Under the pieces are notes generated by a model. It searched no databases and had not been told where the DNA came from. It saw only the letters and a program-made list of their open reading frames with translations. From Aquitalea magnusonii (GTDB lineage Bacteria > Pseudomonadota > Gammaproteobacteria > Burkholderiales > Chromobacteriaceae), in contig NZ_AP018823.1 of NCBI RefSeq assembly GCF_002217795.2, positions 682,001 to 746,000 on the forward strand: DNA of 64,000 nt, given 5' to 3'. The translations under genes were made by a program, and so were the position numbers. Within the stretch, counting starts at the first letter, position 1, and each line of letters starts with the position of its first letter. Of the stretch, positions 1 to 10,281 are shown piece after piece.

Positions 1-227
1 CCACCAATCCGCTTGCTATCCGTTGCTGCTGCTGGTTTTGTGGTAGATGGCCAAGCGTTCTGATGCAATGCTGGTTTTGCAAACGCCCCCGCGCTAGGCA
101 GCGTACTACCCGCTATGGCAGCTATGGCGCTGCTGCCGGCATGGCAAGGCGGTGGGGCATTTTGCACTGCAGCATAAACCGCAATGCCTTATCATGACAG
201 CTTCACCATCATTTACTGATATTGCTC
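1..227. other. Left-edge non-coding stretch
   Basis: No reading frame here has a credible start, ribosome binding site and coding pattern on either strand. It presumably holds the upstream region of the bestrophin-like gene that begins at 228. Nothing else is identifiable. Confidence 0.4.
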
Positions 228-1145
228 ATGATTGTCCGCTCCTCACACAGCTGGTTCCGTCTGCTCTTTGTCTGGCATGGTTCGGTATTGCCGCGCATCC
301 TGCCCCGGCTGATGTTGGTGCTGCTGATCGCGCTGCTGGCGGCATCGGTGCGACACTGGTGGCTCAGCAGTTTTGGGGACTCCGCCCTCAGCATTCCCAC
401 CTTTACCTTGCTGGGTGTGTCATTGGCCATTTTTCTCGGCTTTCGCAATTCGGTCAGCTATGAACGCTTCTGGGAGGCACGCAAGCTGTGGGGCGGTTTG
501 CTCATCATCAATCGCTCCATTGCCCGGCAGTTGCTGGCAGCGGTGCCACGGCATCCACTCACCACGCAGGCGGCCGATTTGCTGTGTGCCTTTGCCTATG
601 CGCTAAAAGCACAGTTGCGCAAGGAGCACGATTGTGAACATCTGCTGCGGCTGGTGCCGCCAGGCATGCTGGATGAGGTGCAGGCGGCCCGCTTTGTGCC
701 GGCCATCATCCTGCGCCGTCTGGGGGAGCTGATCCTGCAGATGCAGCGCGAGGGCTGCATCACTGAGCTGCAATGGCATGCGCTGGACCGCAAGCTGGAC
801 ACCATGTCGGAAATCCTGGGCGGTTGCGAGCGCATCGACACCACGCCTATTCCTTATACTTATCGCGTCCTGCTTAACCGCACGGTCACCATCTACAGCT
901 TGCTGCTGCCGATGGGCCTGGTCAGCAGCATAGGCTGGCTGACGCCGCCCATTGCCGTATTCATTGCGTACACATACCTCGCGCTGGAAGTGATTGGCGA
1001 AGAACTGGAAGAGCCGTTCGGTCGTGAGGGAAATGATCTGCCACTGGCTGCCCTGTGCCATACCATCGAATCCGCCGTGCGCGAAATGCAGGGCCTGCCA
1101 GTGACGGTGGAAGCGCCAAAGCCGCAAGGGGTGTATCTGCACTAG
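228..1145 (+). CDS. Bestrophin-like (YneE/UPF0187) anion channel family protein
   Basis: The 305-residue product matches the bacterial bestrophin family: a short N-terminus beginning MIVRSSHSWFR, a hydrophobic helix at about 25-45, a second at about 60-75 followed by FRNSVSYERFWEARKLWG, and two C-terminal helices near 220-250 ending in EVIGEELEEPFG. That tract before the C-terminal acidic segment is typical of the family. Bacterial relatives form pentameric membrane ion channels; their physiological role is poorly known. The ATG at 228 is preferred over an in-frame TTG at 222 because family members start with a similar MIVR segment. It stands alone, facing the end of acs. Confidence 0.85.
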   Translation: MIVRSSHSWFRLLFVWHGSVLPRILPRLMLVLLIALLAASVRHWWLSSFGDSALSIPTFTLLGVSLAIFLGFRNSVSYERFWEARKLWGGLLIINRSIARQLLAAVPRHPLTTQAADLLCAFAYALKAQLRKEHDCEHLLRLVPPGMLDEVQAARFVPAIILRRLGELILQMQREGCITELQWHALDRKLDTMSEILGGCERIDTTPIPYTYRVLLNRTVTIYSLLLPMGLVSSIGWLTPPIAVFIAYTYLALEVIGEELEEPFGREGNDLPLAALCHTIESAVREMQGLPVTVEAPKPQGVYLH

Positions 1146-1256
1146 AAGCCGCTAACAACAAAGCTGCTGCGGCCTTGCGTCTGCTTGCCGGACTGCTTGT
1201 GCGGTCTGCGGCGGCGCGATTTGCTCCAGGCAGGCTACGCTTTTGTGCGCTGCTCC
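1146..1256. repeat. Degenerate copy of the palindromic interspersed repeat (copy A)
   Basis: This gap begins with AGCCGCTAACAA, contains GTCTGCGGCGGCGCG near 1204-1218 and ends with a TTTTGTGCGCTGCTC-like segment. The same signals, in the same order, build the repeat at 53491-53603, which has GTCTGCGGCGGCGCG and ends TTTTGTTAGCAGCTC. The copy is diverged, so membership rests on these short blocks and the imperfect inverted ends. Confidence 0.4.
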
Positions 1257-1341
1257 AAGCCAGCCAGGGCTGGTATGCGCGCACGGCCAGCATCAATGAC
1301 TGGTGTGACTGGCGGGGCAGTGCAGGACGGATGGCGCGGGC

Positions 1342-1369
1342 AAAAAAAAGCCCGGTGAAATCACCGGGC
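1342..1369 (-). terminator. Rho-independent terminator of acs
   Basis: A 9-bp GC-rich stem (GCCCGGTGA at 1350-1358 pairing with TCACCGGGC at 1361-1369) is followed, on the minus strand, by eight T. It sits just beyond the acs stop codon. Confidence 0.9.
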
Positions 1370-1396
1370 TCAAGGTCAGTGTGCTCCTGAACTGAT

Positions 1397-3361
1397 TCAG
1401 ATGGGGTTTTGCAGCTGGCCCAGAATCTGCGGGTTTTCCAGCGTGGAAACGTCCTGGGTGATTTCTTCGCCCTTGGCGATCGAGCGCAACAGACGGCGCA
1501 TGATCTTGCCGGAGCGGGTCTTGGGCAGGTTTTCGCCAAAGCGGATGTCATCCGGCTGGGCGATCTTGCCGATTTCGTGGGCTACCCAGTTCTTGAGTTC
1601 GGCCGCAATCTTCTTGGCTTCATCGCCTTCCGGACGGGCGCCCTTCAGTACCACGAAGGCCACCACGGCTTCACCCTTCACATCGTGTGGCTTACCGACC
1701 ACGGCGGCTTCGGCCACCAGCGGGTTGGCCACCAGCGCCGATTCGATTTCCATGGTGCCCAGACGGTGGCCGGATACGTTCAGCACATCGTCGATACGGC
1801 CCATGATCCAGAAGTAGCCGTTTTCGTCGCGGTTGGCCGAGTCACCCGCCAGGTAGTACTGGCCGTTGAACTCGTCCGGGAAGTAGGTTTTCTTGAAGCG
1901 GTCCGGGTCGTTCCAGATGGTACGTACCAGGGATGGGAAGGGCTTCTTGATTACCAGGAAGCCACCGCGGCCCGGTTCCACCTGCGCGCCCGATTCGTCC
2001 ACGATGTCGGCAATGATGCCGGGCAGTGGCAGGGTGCAAGAGCCCGGCTTGGTGGGTACCGCACCCGGAATCGGCGCAATCATGGCCGAGCCGGTTTCGG
2101 TTTGCCACCAGGTATCCACGATAGGGCAGCGGCCACCGCCCACCACTTCGTAGTACCACATCCAGGCTTCCGGATTGATCGGCTCGCCCACGGTGCCCAA
2201 CAGGCGCAGGCTGGACAGGTCAAATTGCTTGGGCAGGTCGTTGCCCAGCTTGATCAGCGAACGGATGGCGGTCGGCGCGGTGTAGAAAATGCTGACCTTG
2301 TGCTGTTCGATCATGCGCCAGAAGCGGCTGGCATCCGGGTAGGTCGGCACGCCCTCGAATACCACCTGGGTGGCACCGATGCCCAGCGGGCCGTAGCAGA
2401 TATAAGAGTGACCGGTGATCCAGCCCACATCGGCGGTGCACCAGTACACATCATTCGGTTTGTAGTCAAAGGCCCAGCGGAAGCTGTTGATGGCACCCAA
2501 CAGATAGCCGGCGCTGCTGTGCTGGATACCTTTCGGTTTGCCGGTGGAGCCGGAGGTGTAGAGGATGAACAGCGGGTCGTCCGCCAGCATCCATTCCGGT
2601 TCGCAGGCTTCGGCCTGGCCTTCCACCAGCTTGTGCCACCATACGTCGCGGCCTTCGGTCCACTGTGCGCCGCCATTGGTGCGCTGGTAAACCACCACGT
2701 TCTGTACCGATTCGCAGCCTTCCAGTGCCAGGGCTTCGTCCACGGTGGCCTTCAGCGGAACGGTCTTGCCGCCGCGCAGGCCCTCATTGGCGGTAATCAC
2801 CAGCTTGGCGCCGGCATCCTGGATACGGTCGCGTACCGCACCGGCGGAGAAACCGCCGAATACCACGGAGTGGATGGCGCCGATACGGGCGCAGGCCTGC
2901 ATGGCCACGATGGCTTCAATCACCATCGGCATGTAGATGACCACACGGTCGCCCTTGCCAATGCCCAGGCTCTTCAGGCCGTTGGCAAACTGGCAGACAC
3001 GACGGTGCAGTTCGGAATAGGTAACACGGGTCACTTCGCCATCATCAGCTTCGAAGATCAGGGCAATCTTGTTGGCGTTCAGCGGCAGGTGACGGTCCAG
3101 GCAGTTGTAGGAGACGTTCAGCACACCATCGTCAAACCATTTGAAGAAAGGTGCGTTGCTGTCATCCAGTACCCGTGAGAAGGGCTTTTTCCAGGTGATC
3201 AGTTCGCGCGCCAGGTCCCCCCAGAAAGCCAGGTAGCTGTCATCAGCCTGTTCGCACAGTGCGTTGTAGGCTTCCATGCCGGAAACAGTGGCCTTGTGGC
3301 GGAAGTCGTCGGACGGCGGAAAGCTGCGGGTTTCTTTCAGAATGGACTCGAGGGTGGACAT
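1397..3361 (-). CDS. acs: Acetyl-CoA synthetase (AMP-forming)
   Basis: This 654-residue enzyme, the usual Acs length (about 650), converts acetate, ATP and CoA to acetyl-CoA through acetyl-AMP. The AMP-binding P-loop [11 protein letters not shown] lies at about 268-278. The motif [15 protein letters not shown], the WWQTETG motif and the C-terminal [11 protein letters not shown], with the acetylatable lysine near 619, are all present. The start ATG is preceded by AAGGAGAAGG. It is the last gene of yjcH-actP-acs and lies 66 bp after actP, so uptake and activation of acetate are probably co-expressed. A strong terminator follows. Control by the divergent LysR gene at 5731 is inferred from position only. 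Confidence 0.98.
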   Translation of the reverse strand: MSTLESILKETRSFPPSDDFRHKATVSGMEAYNALCEQADDSYLAFWGDLARELITWKKPFSRVLDDSNAPFFKWFDDGVLNVSYNCLDRHLPLNANKIALIFEADDGEVTRVTYSELHRRVCQFANGLKSLGIGKGDRVVIYMPMVIEAIVAMQACARIGAIHSVVFGGFSAGAVRDRIQDAGAKLVITANEGLRGGKTVPLKATVDEALALEGCESVQNVVVYQRTNGGAQWTEGRDVWWHKLVEGQAEACEPEWMLADDPLFILYTSGSTGKPKGIQHSSAGYLLGAINSFRWAFDYKPNDVYWCTADVGWITGHSYICYGPLGIGATQVVFEGVPTYPDASRFWRMIEQHKVSIFYTAPTAIRSLIKLGNDLPKQFDLSSLRLLGTVGEPINPEAWMWYYEVVGGGRCPIVDTWWQTETGSAMIAPIPGAVPTKPGSCTLPLPGIIADIVDESGAQVEPGRGGFLVIKKPFPSLVRTIWNDPDRFKKTYFPDEFNGQYYLAGDSANRDENGYFWIMGRIDDVLNVSGHRLGTMEIESALVANPLVAEAAVVGKPHDVKGEAVVAFVVLKGARPEGDEAKKIAAELKNWVAHEIGKIAQPDDIRFGENLPKTRSGKIMRRLLRSIAKGEEITQDVSTLENPQILGQLQNPI

Positions 3362-3427
3362 TACCTTCTCCTTATGTTTTGTAGTGCTGTAGCCGCATCC
3401 CGCAGGATGCGGCCCCAGGTGTAACGA

Positions 3428-5107
3428 TTAGTGCTTGGAAGCGCCGGAGGCGCCGATGCCGGTCATGGAGCGAACGAACTGGGCATCAAACTTGGCTTTT
3501 TCTTCAGCAGCAGACTTGGAGTTGTCGGTCACCGAGAACAGCCAGGTGGTCACGAACGCCAGGGTGATGGAGAAGATGGCCGGGTTCTTGTACGGGAACA
3601 GGGCGGCTTTGTGTTTCATCACATCCACCCATACTGCCGGTCCCAGAACAATCAGCACCACTGCGGTTACCAGGCCGATGAAGCCGCCGATCACTGCGCC
3701 GCGGGTGGTCAGACCCTTCCAGAACATGGACAGGAACAGTACCGGGAAGTTGGCCGAAGCCGCGATGGAGAAGGCCAGACCCACCATGAAGGCAATGTTC
3801 TGCTTCTCGAACACCAGACCCAGCACGATGGCGATGACGCCCAGTGCCACGGTGGTGATCTTGGATACGCGGATTTCGTCAGCTTCGTTCGCCTTGCCCT
3901 TCTTGATAACCGAAGCGTACAGATCGTGCGAGACGGCAGAGGCACCGGACAGGGCCAGACCTGCTACAACGGCCAGGATGGTGGCGAAGGCAACCGCAGA
4001 GATGAAGCCCAGGAACATGTCACCGCCAACCGCATTGGCCAGGTGAATGGCGGCCATATTGCTGCCACCAACCAGTTGGGTGATTTGCTTGCCATCCTTG
4101 GTGATGGTTTCCATCATGCCCGGCTGGTTCAGCACCAGCATGATTGCGCCAAAACCGATGATGAAGGTCAGGATGTAGAAGTAACCGATGAAACCGGTGG
4201 CGTAGAACACCGACTTGCGGGCTTCCTTGGCATCAGACACGGTGAAGAAGCGCATCAGGATGTGCGGCAGGCCGGCAGTACCGAACATCAGCGCCATGCC
4301 CAGCGAAATGGAGTCAACCGGATCCGCCTTGCCCGGTGCCATGATGGCAGCGTGCTTGGCGTGAGCGGCAACGGCCTTCTCGAACATCAGTTCCGGGCTG
4401 AAGCCAACGGTGGACAGCACCATGAAGGCCATGAAGGAAGCACCACACAGCAGCAGTACGGCCTTGATGATCTGTACCCAGGTGGTAGCCAGCATGCCGC
4501 CGAACAGCACGTAGCACACCATCAGGATGCCCACCATGACCACGGCAGAAGAGTAGTTCATGCCGAACAGCAGCTGGATCAGCTTGCCGGCACCCACCAT
4601 CTGGGCAATCAGGTACATGGCCACCACAACCAGGGTGGAGGTGGCGGCGAAGGAGCGCACCGGCGTCTGTTGCAGGCGGTAGGAAGCCACGTCGGCAAAG
4701 GTGTATTTGCCCAGGTTACGCAGACGTTCTGCCACCAGGAACAGGATCACCGGCCAGCCAACCAGGAAGCCCATGGAGTAGATCAGGCCGTCATAGCCCT
4801 TGTCGAACACCATGGCGGAAATGCCCAGGAAGGAAGCTGCCGACATGTAGTCACCGGCAATGGCCAGGCCGTTCTGGAAACCGCTGATACCGCCACCGGC
4901 GGTGTAGAAGTCGGAGGCGGAGCGGGTGCGGCGGGCGGCCCAGTAGGTAATGCCCATGGTGAAGGCCACGAACGCCACGAACATGATGATGGCGTGCCAG
5001 TTGGTAGCCTGTTGTTTCACATCGCCATCAATGGCACCGGAAGCGAAAGCCAGGGCCGGGAAAAGCGACAATGCTGCCAGAGCGAGAGAGCCAGTACGTT
5101 TTGTCAT
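3428..5107 (-). CDS. actP: Cation/acetate symporter ActP
   Basis: This 559-residue sodium:solute symporter (SSS family) has a hydrophobic leader (residues 1-23, ending in ALAFASG) and about 13 further membrane helices. The SSF signature region around [28 protein letters not shown] is typical of ActP acetate permeases. Its ATG overlaps the yjcH stop in an ATGA, implying translational coupling, and a GGAGG lies inside the end of yjcH. Acs follows directly. The family takes up acetate and, in some bacteria, glycolate or pyruvate; the neighbouring acs favours acetate. Confidence 0.96.
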   Translation of the reverse strand: MTKRTGSLALAALSLFPALAFASGAIDGDVKQQATNWHAIIMFVAFVAFTMGITYWAARRTRSASDFYTAGGGISGFQNGLAIAGDYMSAASFLGISAMVFDKGYDGLIYSMGFLVGWPVILFLVAERLRNLGKYTFADVASYRLQQTPVRSFAATSTLVVVAMYLIAQMVGAGKLIQLLFGMNYSSAVVMVGILMVCYVLFGGMLATTWVQIIKAVLLLCGASFMAFMVLSTVGFSPELMFEKAVAAHAKHAAIMAPGKADPVDSISLGMALMFGTAGLPHILMRFFTVSDAKEARKSVFYATGFIGYFYILTFIIGFGAIMLVLNQPGMMETITKDGKQITQLVGGSNMAAIHLANAVGGDMFLGFISAVAFATILAVVAGLALSGASAVSHDLYASVIKKGKANEADEIRVSKITTVALGVIAIVLGLVFEKQNIAFMVGLAFSIAASANFPVLFLSMFWKGLTTRGAVIGGFIGLVTAVVLIVLGPAVWVDVMKHKAALFPYKNPAIFSITLAFVTTWLFSVTDNSKSAAEEKAKFDAQFVRSMTGIGASGASKH

Positions 5108-5415
5108 TGTTGTGCCTCCTCAACAATCTCGCGGTTGAGCTGGTCAAACTCGCCGTTGGCCTTGCGCACGTACAGGCCGGTCAGCACGAATGCGGAAAGA
5201 ATGATCAGAATCCCGACCGGGATACCTACAGTCATGGTCATGCCGGGGGCGAGCGGAGCGCCCAGCGAAGCCGGTGAAAATGCCAGTATCAGAATGAAGC
5301 CATAGTAAATGACCAGCATTGCGATGCTGAGCTGCCAACCCAGGCTTGTCTTCTTGTGAACAAGCTCTTTGAACTTCGGGTTGGACTGTACTTTCTTGAG
5401 TACGTCCTCGTTCAT
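5104..5415 (-). CDS. yjcH: DUF485 inner-membrane protein YjcH
   Basis: This 103-residue protein has two predicted membrane helices (about 25-47 and 58-80) and the DUF485 pattern: [13 protein letters not shown] before the first helix and [24 protein letters not shown] in the second. DUF485 proteins are encoded next to actP in many proteobacteria and are thought to accompany the symporter; the exact role is unknown. A strong AAAGGAGG precedes the ATG. It is the first gene of the acetate operon, and its stop overlaps the actP start. Confidence 0.93.
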   Translation of the reverse strand: MNEDVLKKVQSNPKFKELVHKKTSLGWQLSIAMLVIYYGFILILAFSPASLGAPLAPGMTMTVGIPVGILIILSAFVLTGLYVRKANGEFDQLNREIVEEAQQ

Positions 5416-5730
5416 TGCATCCTCCTTTGTCGTAACGATCGTCTGACCGCTGGAGGAAACATAAGGGACGAAAGGCGCAGACCGCTAATCGCATTTTTTG
5501 ATTGGTTAAATTTGCCAGACGGATGTTGCGTTGCAAAAAATTATATTAATCAATAAGTTACATTGGTATTTTTGCTCCATTTCCCATGCTACATCTGCGG
5601 TTTTTTTTGAAAAAAGTACGTGAAAATGTTGTGGAACAGCAGGGAATGACCGCAAAATGTTTCCCAAGATAAGGTCGGTAAAACAGACAAATGTAGTCCG
5701 CTCGCTACAGGCAGGGAGAACAGGCCGTAC
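5416..5730. promoter_or_regulatory. Divergent promoter region, yjcH-actP-acs / LysR gene
   Basis: This 315-bp region between two divergent genes is much more AT-rich than its flanks, particularly 5488-5630, with A/T runs such as TTATATTAATCAATAAG. It is the natural place for both promoters and for LysR binding. I could not fix individual -35/-10 boxes or a clear T-N11-A operator. Confidence 0.5.
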
Positions 5731-6627
5731 ATGGAAATCTATCAGTTGAGGACCTTTGTCACCGTCGCTCAGCAAGGGCACCTGACGCAGGCCGCAGAGT
5801 TGTTGCATTTATCCCAGCCCGCCGTAACCGCCCAGATCAAGGCGCTGGAAGAAGAAGTCGGCATGCCTCTGTTCGAAAGAACGGCAGGGGGCGTCACCAT
5901 GACACGGGCAGGACAGGAATTGCTGCCGCAGGCGCAATCCATCCTGGCCTCCGCGCGGGAAATCATCAACCATGCCAAAAGCCTAAAAGGTCAAACCGGT
6001 GGTAAGGCGCAGATTGGCCTTACCCTGACTCCCGCCACGCTCAAAATGGGGGAGTGGGTGGCTGCGCTGGTGGAAAAATACCCGCTGCTGGATCTGCGAC
6101 TGCAGCACGGGGTGACGGGGGAAGTGCTTAACCTGGTGCGCAAGAAGGAGCTTGATGCCGGTTTCTATCTGGGTAAAAACCCCTACGTCAACGTCAATAC
6201 CGTGCTGTTGACCAACCTTCCCTTCCGCATTGTCATTCCCAAACACTGGGACACTCGTATCGATCTGGCCAACCACAAGGATCTGGGGCGTCTGCCATGG
6301 ATCGGTCTGTCGCAGTTCTCCAGCCTGTCCAAAATTACAGCTGAACTCTGGCGCGAACTGAATATATCGCCGAAGAAAGTCGCAGAAAGTGACAATCTTG
6401 CCTCCATTCTGGAACTTGTCGCCTGTGGAGTGGGCATTGCACTGGCCCGTGAAGAGGAAGCGCTGGAGTGGGAAGCCGCCGGGCGATTGACGGTTGTGCC
6501 TGGTGTGCGCAAACTGGCCGAGTTGCAGTTCGTTTATCCTTCGGACCGGGTAGGTGATCCGATTCTGGAAGCGCTACTGCAGGAGTTGATCCGTGTCTGG
6601 GCCCTAAGCCCGGTCGCAGCTCATTAG
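5731..6627 (+). CDS. LysR-family transcriptional regulator
   Basis: The 298-residue product has the LysR winged helix-turn-helix at about 1-60 (MEIYQLRTFVTVAQQGHLTQ, then LHLSQPAVTAQIKALEEEVG). A linker helix and a periplasmic-binding-protein-like effector domain at about 90-290 follow. It is transcribed away from yjcH-actP-acs across a shared 315-bp AT-rich region. Because LysR proteins often control the divergent operon, acetate metabolism is the likely target; the effector is unknown. The residue pattern does not let me assign a named subfamily. Confidence 0.9.
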   Translation: MEIYQLRTFVTVAQQGHLTQAAELLHLSQPAVTAQIKALEEEVGMPLFERTAGGVTMTRAGQELLPQAQSILASAREIINHAKSLKGQTGGKAQIGLTLTPATLKMGEWVAALVEKYPLLDLRLQHGVTGEVLNLVRKKELDAGFYLGKNPYVNVNTVLLTNLPFRIVIPKHWDTRIDLANHKDLGRLPWIGLSQFSSLSKITAELWRELNISPKKVAESDNLASILELVACGVGIALAREEEALEWEAAGRLTVVPGVRKLAELQFVYPSDRVGDPILEALLQELIRVWALSPVAAH

Positions 6628-6655
6628 CGTGTTGTCCAACCGACAAGGACGATTC

Positions 6656-7123
6656 ATGGCCTACGAGTGGTTTGCCAGCGCCTTCCAGCGTTACCTGAGT
6701 ACCATGGAACTGAGCCAGCGACGCCTGCTGGATGCCCAGCAGGATGCCTGTCTGAGCTGGACGGCGGCCTGGCTGCGCGGCTATCCGCAGGCCGATGCCG
6801 ATTTGCAAGGCCGGATTGATGGCAGCCTCTTGGGCGGTGTGTCCCTGCTGCAGGCACAGGCCGACAATCAGCGCGACCTGATGCTGGCAACAGAGAAGTC
6901 ACTCAATGACATGCACCGCCGCCTGCTGCAGCAACTGGAACAGTCAGGCAACCATCCCTCTTTTAGCGTGATGAAGCAGGCTCTGCAACTGGGGCAGACT
7001 TCCGGCAACGCCGTCAGCAAGATGAGCCGTCAGGTGGGCCATTTTGCTGCTACCAGCTTTTCCTCTGCCTCACTCAATGCCGCCCGTGACATGCGTCGGG
7101 TCTGGCGACGACAAAAACCCTGA
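6656..7123 (+). CDS. Small alpha-helical protein of unknown function (phasin-like character)
   Basis: The 155-residue product starts MAYEWFASAFQRYL; the ATG at 6656 is preferred to an upstream TTG because an ACAAGGAC stretch precedes it. It has no signal peptide or membrane helix. It is rich in Gln, Ala, Leu and Ser and reads as a series of amphipathic helices, with a basic C-terminus (RRVWRRQKP). This composition resembles phasins, which coat polyhydroxyalkanoate granules, but no diagnostic motif is visible, so this is only a suggestion. It lies 28 bp after the LysR gene and 46 bp before selO, on the same strand, and may be co-transcribed with either. Confidence 0.65.
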   Translation: MAYEWFASAFQRYLSTMELSQRRLLDAQQDACLSWTAAWLRGYPQADADLQGRIDGSLLGGVSLLQAQADNQRDLMLATEKSLNDMHRRLLQQLEQSGNHPSFSVMKQALQLGQTSGNAVSKMSRQVGHFAATSFSSASLNAARDMRRVWRRQKP

Positions 7124-7169
7124 TTGTCTTCCGGTGTTTATCCTGTTGGCCCGCGTCTAGAATCGGGTC

Positions 7170-8630
7170 ATGCAAGCCATATCCACTCTGACCTTTGGTC
7201 AACGTTTTCTCGCGCTGCCCCCTGCCTTCTATCGCAGGGTGCAGCCCCAGCCACTGAGCCAGCCACATCTGGTTGCGCTGAATGCTTCCTTGTGCGAAAC
7301 CCTTGGCATCCTGCCGGCTACTCTTGAGCAGCCAGACGCGCTGGCATTGCTGTCCGGCAATCGCCTGGCACATGATATGCAGCCGCTTGCCGCGATGTAT
7401 GCCGGGCATCAGTTTGGCGTCTATGTGCCCCAGTTGGGCGATGGTCGTGCAATCTTGCTGGGCGATATGCTCGATACCGAGGGACGATGCTGGGAATGGC
7501 AGCTCAAGGGTGCCGGTTTAACCCCGTTCTCACGCATGGGTGATGGCCGTGCCGTGTTGCGCTCCACTATTCGCGAGTATCTGTGCAGCGAAGCCATGCA
7601 TGGCCTGGGCATCCCCACCACCCGCGCCTTGGCCATGATTGGCTCGCCAGATCCGGTTTACCGGGAGAGGCCGGAGACGGCTGCCGTGCTCACCCGTCTG
7701 GCGGAAAGCTTTGTCCGTTTTGGCAGTTTCGAGGTGTTTTACCATCGCGGCCAGCACGATGAAATCCGTATCCTGGCGGACTTCCTTATCCGTCATCATT
7801 TCCCGGCATGTGCAGAACAAGCGCAGCCCTACGCAGCATTATTCAGTGAAATTGTCACTCGCACCGCAAGCCTGATTGCGCAATGGCAGGCAGTGGGCTT
7901 CTGTCACGGCGTGATGAATACCGACAATATGTCGGTGCTGGGGCTGACGCTGGACTACGGCCCGTTTGGCTTCATGGATGGCTTCAATGCCGCGCATGTA
8001 TGCAATCACAGCGATCATTCCGGACGTTATGCCTACAACCAGCAACCACAGGTTGGCTTGTGGAATCTGCATTGCCTGGCATCGGCCTTCTTGCCGCTGG
8101 TGAGTGAAGCGCAATTGCTGGAGGCACTCTCCGGTTATAGGGAGCAGTACTCACAACACTGGCAGGGGCTGATGCGCAACAAGCTGGGCCTTGCTGTACC
8201 GGATGAGGGTGATGACGCACTGATCGAAGCGCTACTGTTGGCCATGCATGCGCATCAGACCGATTACACCGTATTCTTCCGCCGGCTGGCCGACTTTGAC
8301 AGCGCGGGCGACAACCACGCATTGCGGGACATGTTCCTGGATCGCAGCCTGTTTGATGACTGGGCGGCACGCTACACTGCGCGCCTGCAGTTGGAAACCC
8401 GGCCGGCTGCCGAGCGCAGGTCTGCCATGCTGGCGGTCAACCCCAAATATATCCTGCGCAATTATCTGGCCGAGCAGGCGATTCAAGCCGCTCAGCAGGG
8501 GGATTTTTCACAAATCGCCAGCCTGCATCACTGTCTGCAGCACCCCTTTGACGAGCAGCCGCAGTATCAGGCTTACGCCGCCGAGCCTCCTGCCTGGGCG
8601 CAGGAAATCAGCGTTAGCTGTTCCAGTTAA
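7170..8630 (+). CDS. selO: Protein adenylyltransferase SelO (YdiU family)
   Basis: This 486-residue pseudokinase-fold enzyme transfers AMP from ATP to Ser/Thr/Tyr of target proteins, a role tied to redox stress in studied homologues. Family motifs are intact: AGHQFGVYVPQLGDGRA, the nucleotide-binding GAGLTPFSRMGDGRAVLRS, and the catalytic HGVMNTDNMSVLG with DYGPFGFMD. The C-terminus is SVSCSS, the cysteine form of the tail that carries selenocysteine in many eukaryotic SelO proteins. The length is typical for bacteria (about 480). The ATG at 7170 fits the family N-terminus. Confidence 0.95.
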   Translation: MQAISTLTFGQRFLALPPAFYRRVQPQPLSQPHLVALNASLCETLGILPATLEQPDALALLSGNRLAHDMQPLAAMYAGHQFGVYVPQLGDGRAILLGDMLDTEGRCWEWQLKGAGLTPFSRMGDGRAVLRSTIREYLCSEAMHGLGIPTTRALAMIGSPDPVYRERPETAAVLTRLAESFVRFGSFEVFYHRGQHDEIRILADFLIRHHFPACAEQAQPYAALFSEIVTRTASLIAQWQAVGFCHGVMNTDNMSVLGLTLDYGPFGFMDGFNAAHVCNHSDHSGRYAYNQQPQVGLWNLHCLASAFLPLVSEAQLLEALSGYREQYSQHWQGLMRNKLGLAVPDEGDDALIEALLLAMHAHQTDYTVFFRRLADFDSAGDNHALRDMFLDRSLFDDWAARYTARLQLETRPAAERRSAMLAVNPKYILRNYLAEQAIQAAQQGDFSQIASLHHCLQHPFDEQPQYQAYAAEPPAWAQEISVSCSS

Positions 8631-9051
8631 ACCGGCGCTCGGTTTTCATCCCGATGCTTGTCAGGTGCCGTGCCATACCTGGCCATCCCTCTTTCCGCTT
8701 TTAGCGCCCTGTTACCAGCTCTATTCCTGCTACCCGCGGGTAGCAGGGCGCATCGCCCCCTCCAGTATTTTCTTATCGCTTTGCTCAGTATGTCATTCAT
8801 GCCAAGCAGCCGATTCACCGCAGAAGCGATTGATCTCAATAGTCATTCCAGCATTAATCGGGAATATCAAAAAAATCCCTTGGATATTTTGATATTTCCT
8901 ATTGTAATAATTTCAAGGCATATAATTTAAAATTATTTTTCAGTTTTTAAATTTTGGTCTGGTATTTTGGGCAGTGTGAAATACTTGTATGGCAGGTGCT
9001 TGTGTATTAATTTTCATTGCTGCGTTTTGCTAATGGCTGTTGGAGCATTCA
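8631..9051. promoter_or_regulatory. AT-rich upstream region of the mannonate operon with an inverted repeat
   Basis: This 421-bp gap has no credible gene. Its first part is GC-rich and contains the palindrome CTACCCGCGGGTAG near 8731. From about 8830 it becomes strongly AT-rich. An inverted repeat (GGAATATCAAAA at 8861-8872 and TTTTGATATTTCC at 8887-8899, arms separated by 14 bp) is a candidate binding site for the GntR/FCD regulator encoded at 14382, or a hairpin in the leader. Runs such as GGCATATAATTTAAAATTA around 8918-8936 could supply a -10 element. Confidence 0.5.
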
Positions 9052-10266
9052 ATGAAAATAATCAAGGCAGATGTGTTCGTAAGTTGCCCTGGGCGAAATT
9101 TTGTTACGCTAAAAATAACAACGGAATCTGGGTTAAGCGGTGTGGGCGATGCCACCCTGAATGGGCGGGAACTCTCCGTTGCAGCGTATCTGCGCGACCA
9201 TCTGTGCCCACAGCTTATTGGCCGGGATGCGCAGAAAATAGAAGATATCTGGCAATATTTTTATAAAGGTGCTTACTGGCGACGTGGTCCGGTAACCATG
9301 TCCGCTATTTCTTCTATTGATATGGCCTTGTGGGATATCAAAGGGAAAGCAGCAAACATGCCAGTGTATCAACTGCTGGGTGGCGCTTCGCGCGAAAAAG
9401 TCATGGTGTATGGCCATTGCACGGGAAGTACTATTGATGCCGTACTGGATGATTATGCCAGGTTGCTTGAAATGGGATTTCAGGCGATACGTGTGCAATG
9501 TGGAATTCCTGGTGTGTCATCTGCTTATGGGCTGGCAAAACAAAAAGGTGGTAAATACGAGCCGGCAGCTAAAGGGGTTTATCCTGAAGAACAATTGTGG
9601 TCAACAGAAAAGTATCTGAATTTCATACCAACAGTATTCGACAGGATTCGTAATAAATTTGGCATGGATTCTTGCCTATTACATGATATACACCATCGTC
9701 TGACGCCGATAGAAGCAGCACGTTTCGGTAAAGATGTTGAGCCATATCATTTATTCTGGATGGAAGATCCTACGCCGGCAGAGAATCCGGAATGTTTCCG
9801 CTTGATAAGACAGCACACCGTTACCCCAATAGCGGTTGGGGAAGTGTTCAATAGCATATGGGATTGCAAACAATTAATCGAGCAGCAGTTGATTGATTTT
9901 ATTCGCACGACAGTGACGCATGCGGGTGGAATCAGTGGTATGCGCCGTATTGCTGATTTTGCTTCACTTTATCAAATACGCACCGGCTCTCATGGCGCCA
10001 GTGACTTGTCTCCAATCAGTATGGCAGCCGCTTTGCACTTTGATTTATGGGTTCCCAATTTTGGTATTCAGGAATATATGGGTTATTCGGAAATCATGCT
10101 GGAAGCATTTCCTCGAAACTGGATATTTGATAATGGTTATATGCACCCAGGAGATGAGCCGGGTTTGGGTGTGGATTTTGATGAGAAGATTGCTGAGAAA
10201 TATCCCTATGAAGCAGCTTGTCTACCGATAGCCAGGCTGGAAGATGGCACGATGTGGAATTGGTAA
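9052..10266 (+). CDS. rspA: D-mannonate dehydratase, enolase superfamily (ManD/RspA type)
   Basis: The product has 404 residues, the same length as Escherichia coli RspA. The fold is an N-terminal capping domain plus a C-terminal barrel. Metal ligands fall at D212 (LLHDIHHR), E238 ([11 protein letters not shown]) and E264 (AVGEVFN), with H214 as the paired acid/base. R147 and Y159, active-site residues of ManD enzymes, are conserved. The family dehydrates D-mannonate (some members D-gluconate) to 2-keto-3-deoxygluconate. Translation starts at the ATG at 9052 behind a GGAG, not at the upstream TTG. Codon use is visibly AT-richer than in selO or lldP. It is the first gene of a five-gene operon that also encodes a fructuronate reductase. 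Confidence 0.92.
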   Translation: MKIIKADVFVSCPGRNFVTLKITTESGLSGVGDATLNGRELSVAAYLRDHLCPQLIGRDAQKIEDIWQYFYKGAYWRRGPVTMSAISSIDMALWDIKGKAANMPVYQLLGGASREKVMVYGHCTGSTIDAVLDDYARLLEMGFQAIRVQCGIPGVSSAYGLAKQKGGKYEPAAKGVYPEEQLWSTEKYLNFIPTVFDRIRNKFGMDSCLLHDIHHRLTPIEAARFGKDVEPYHLFWMEDPTPAENPECFRLIRQHTVTPIAVGEVFNSIWDCKQLIEQQLIDFIRTTVTHAGGISGMRRIADFASLYQIRTGSHGASDLSPISMAAALHFDLWVPNFGIQEYMGYSEIMLEAFPRNWIFDNGYMHPGDEPGLGVDFDEKIAEKYPYEAACLPIARLEDGTMWNW

Positions 10267-10281
10267 GGAAGGGGAACCGTG

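Noticed and set aside
1409..3178. Long open frame (589 codons) antisense to acs
   Set aside because: Mirror frame of a GC-rich gene. Acs on the opposite strand has full-length motif support; the antisense product has no recognisable domain and no ribosome binding site.
3431..5305. 624-codon frame antisense to actP and yjcH
   Set aside because: Very His/Gln/Gly-rich translation typical of antisense shadow; the opposite strand encodes two clear transport genes.
8658..8930. 90-codon frame in the selO-manD gap
   Set aside because: Hydrophobic start but no ribosome binding site; it runs into the AT-rich leader and its composition shifts midway. Treated as non-coding.
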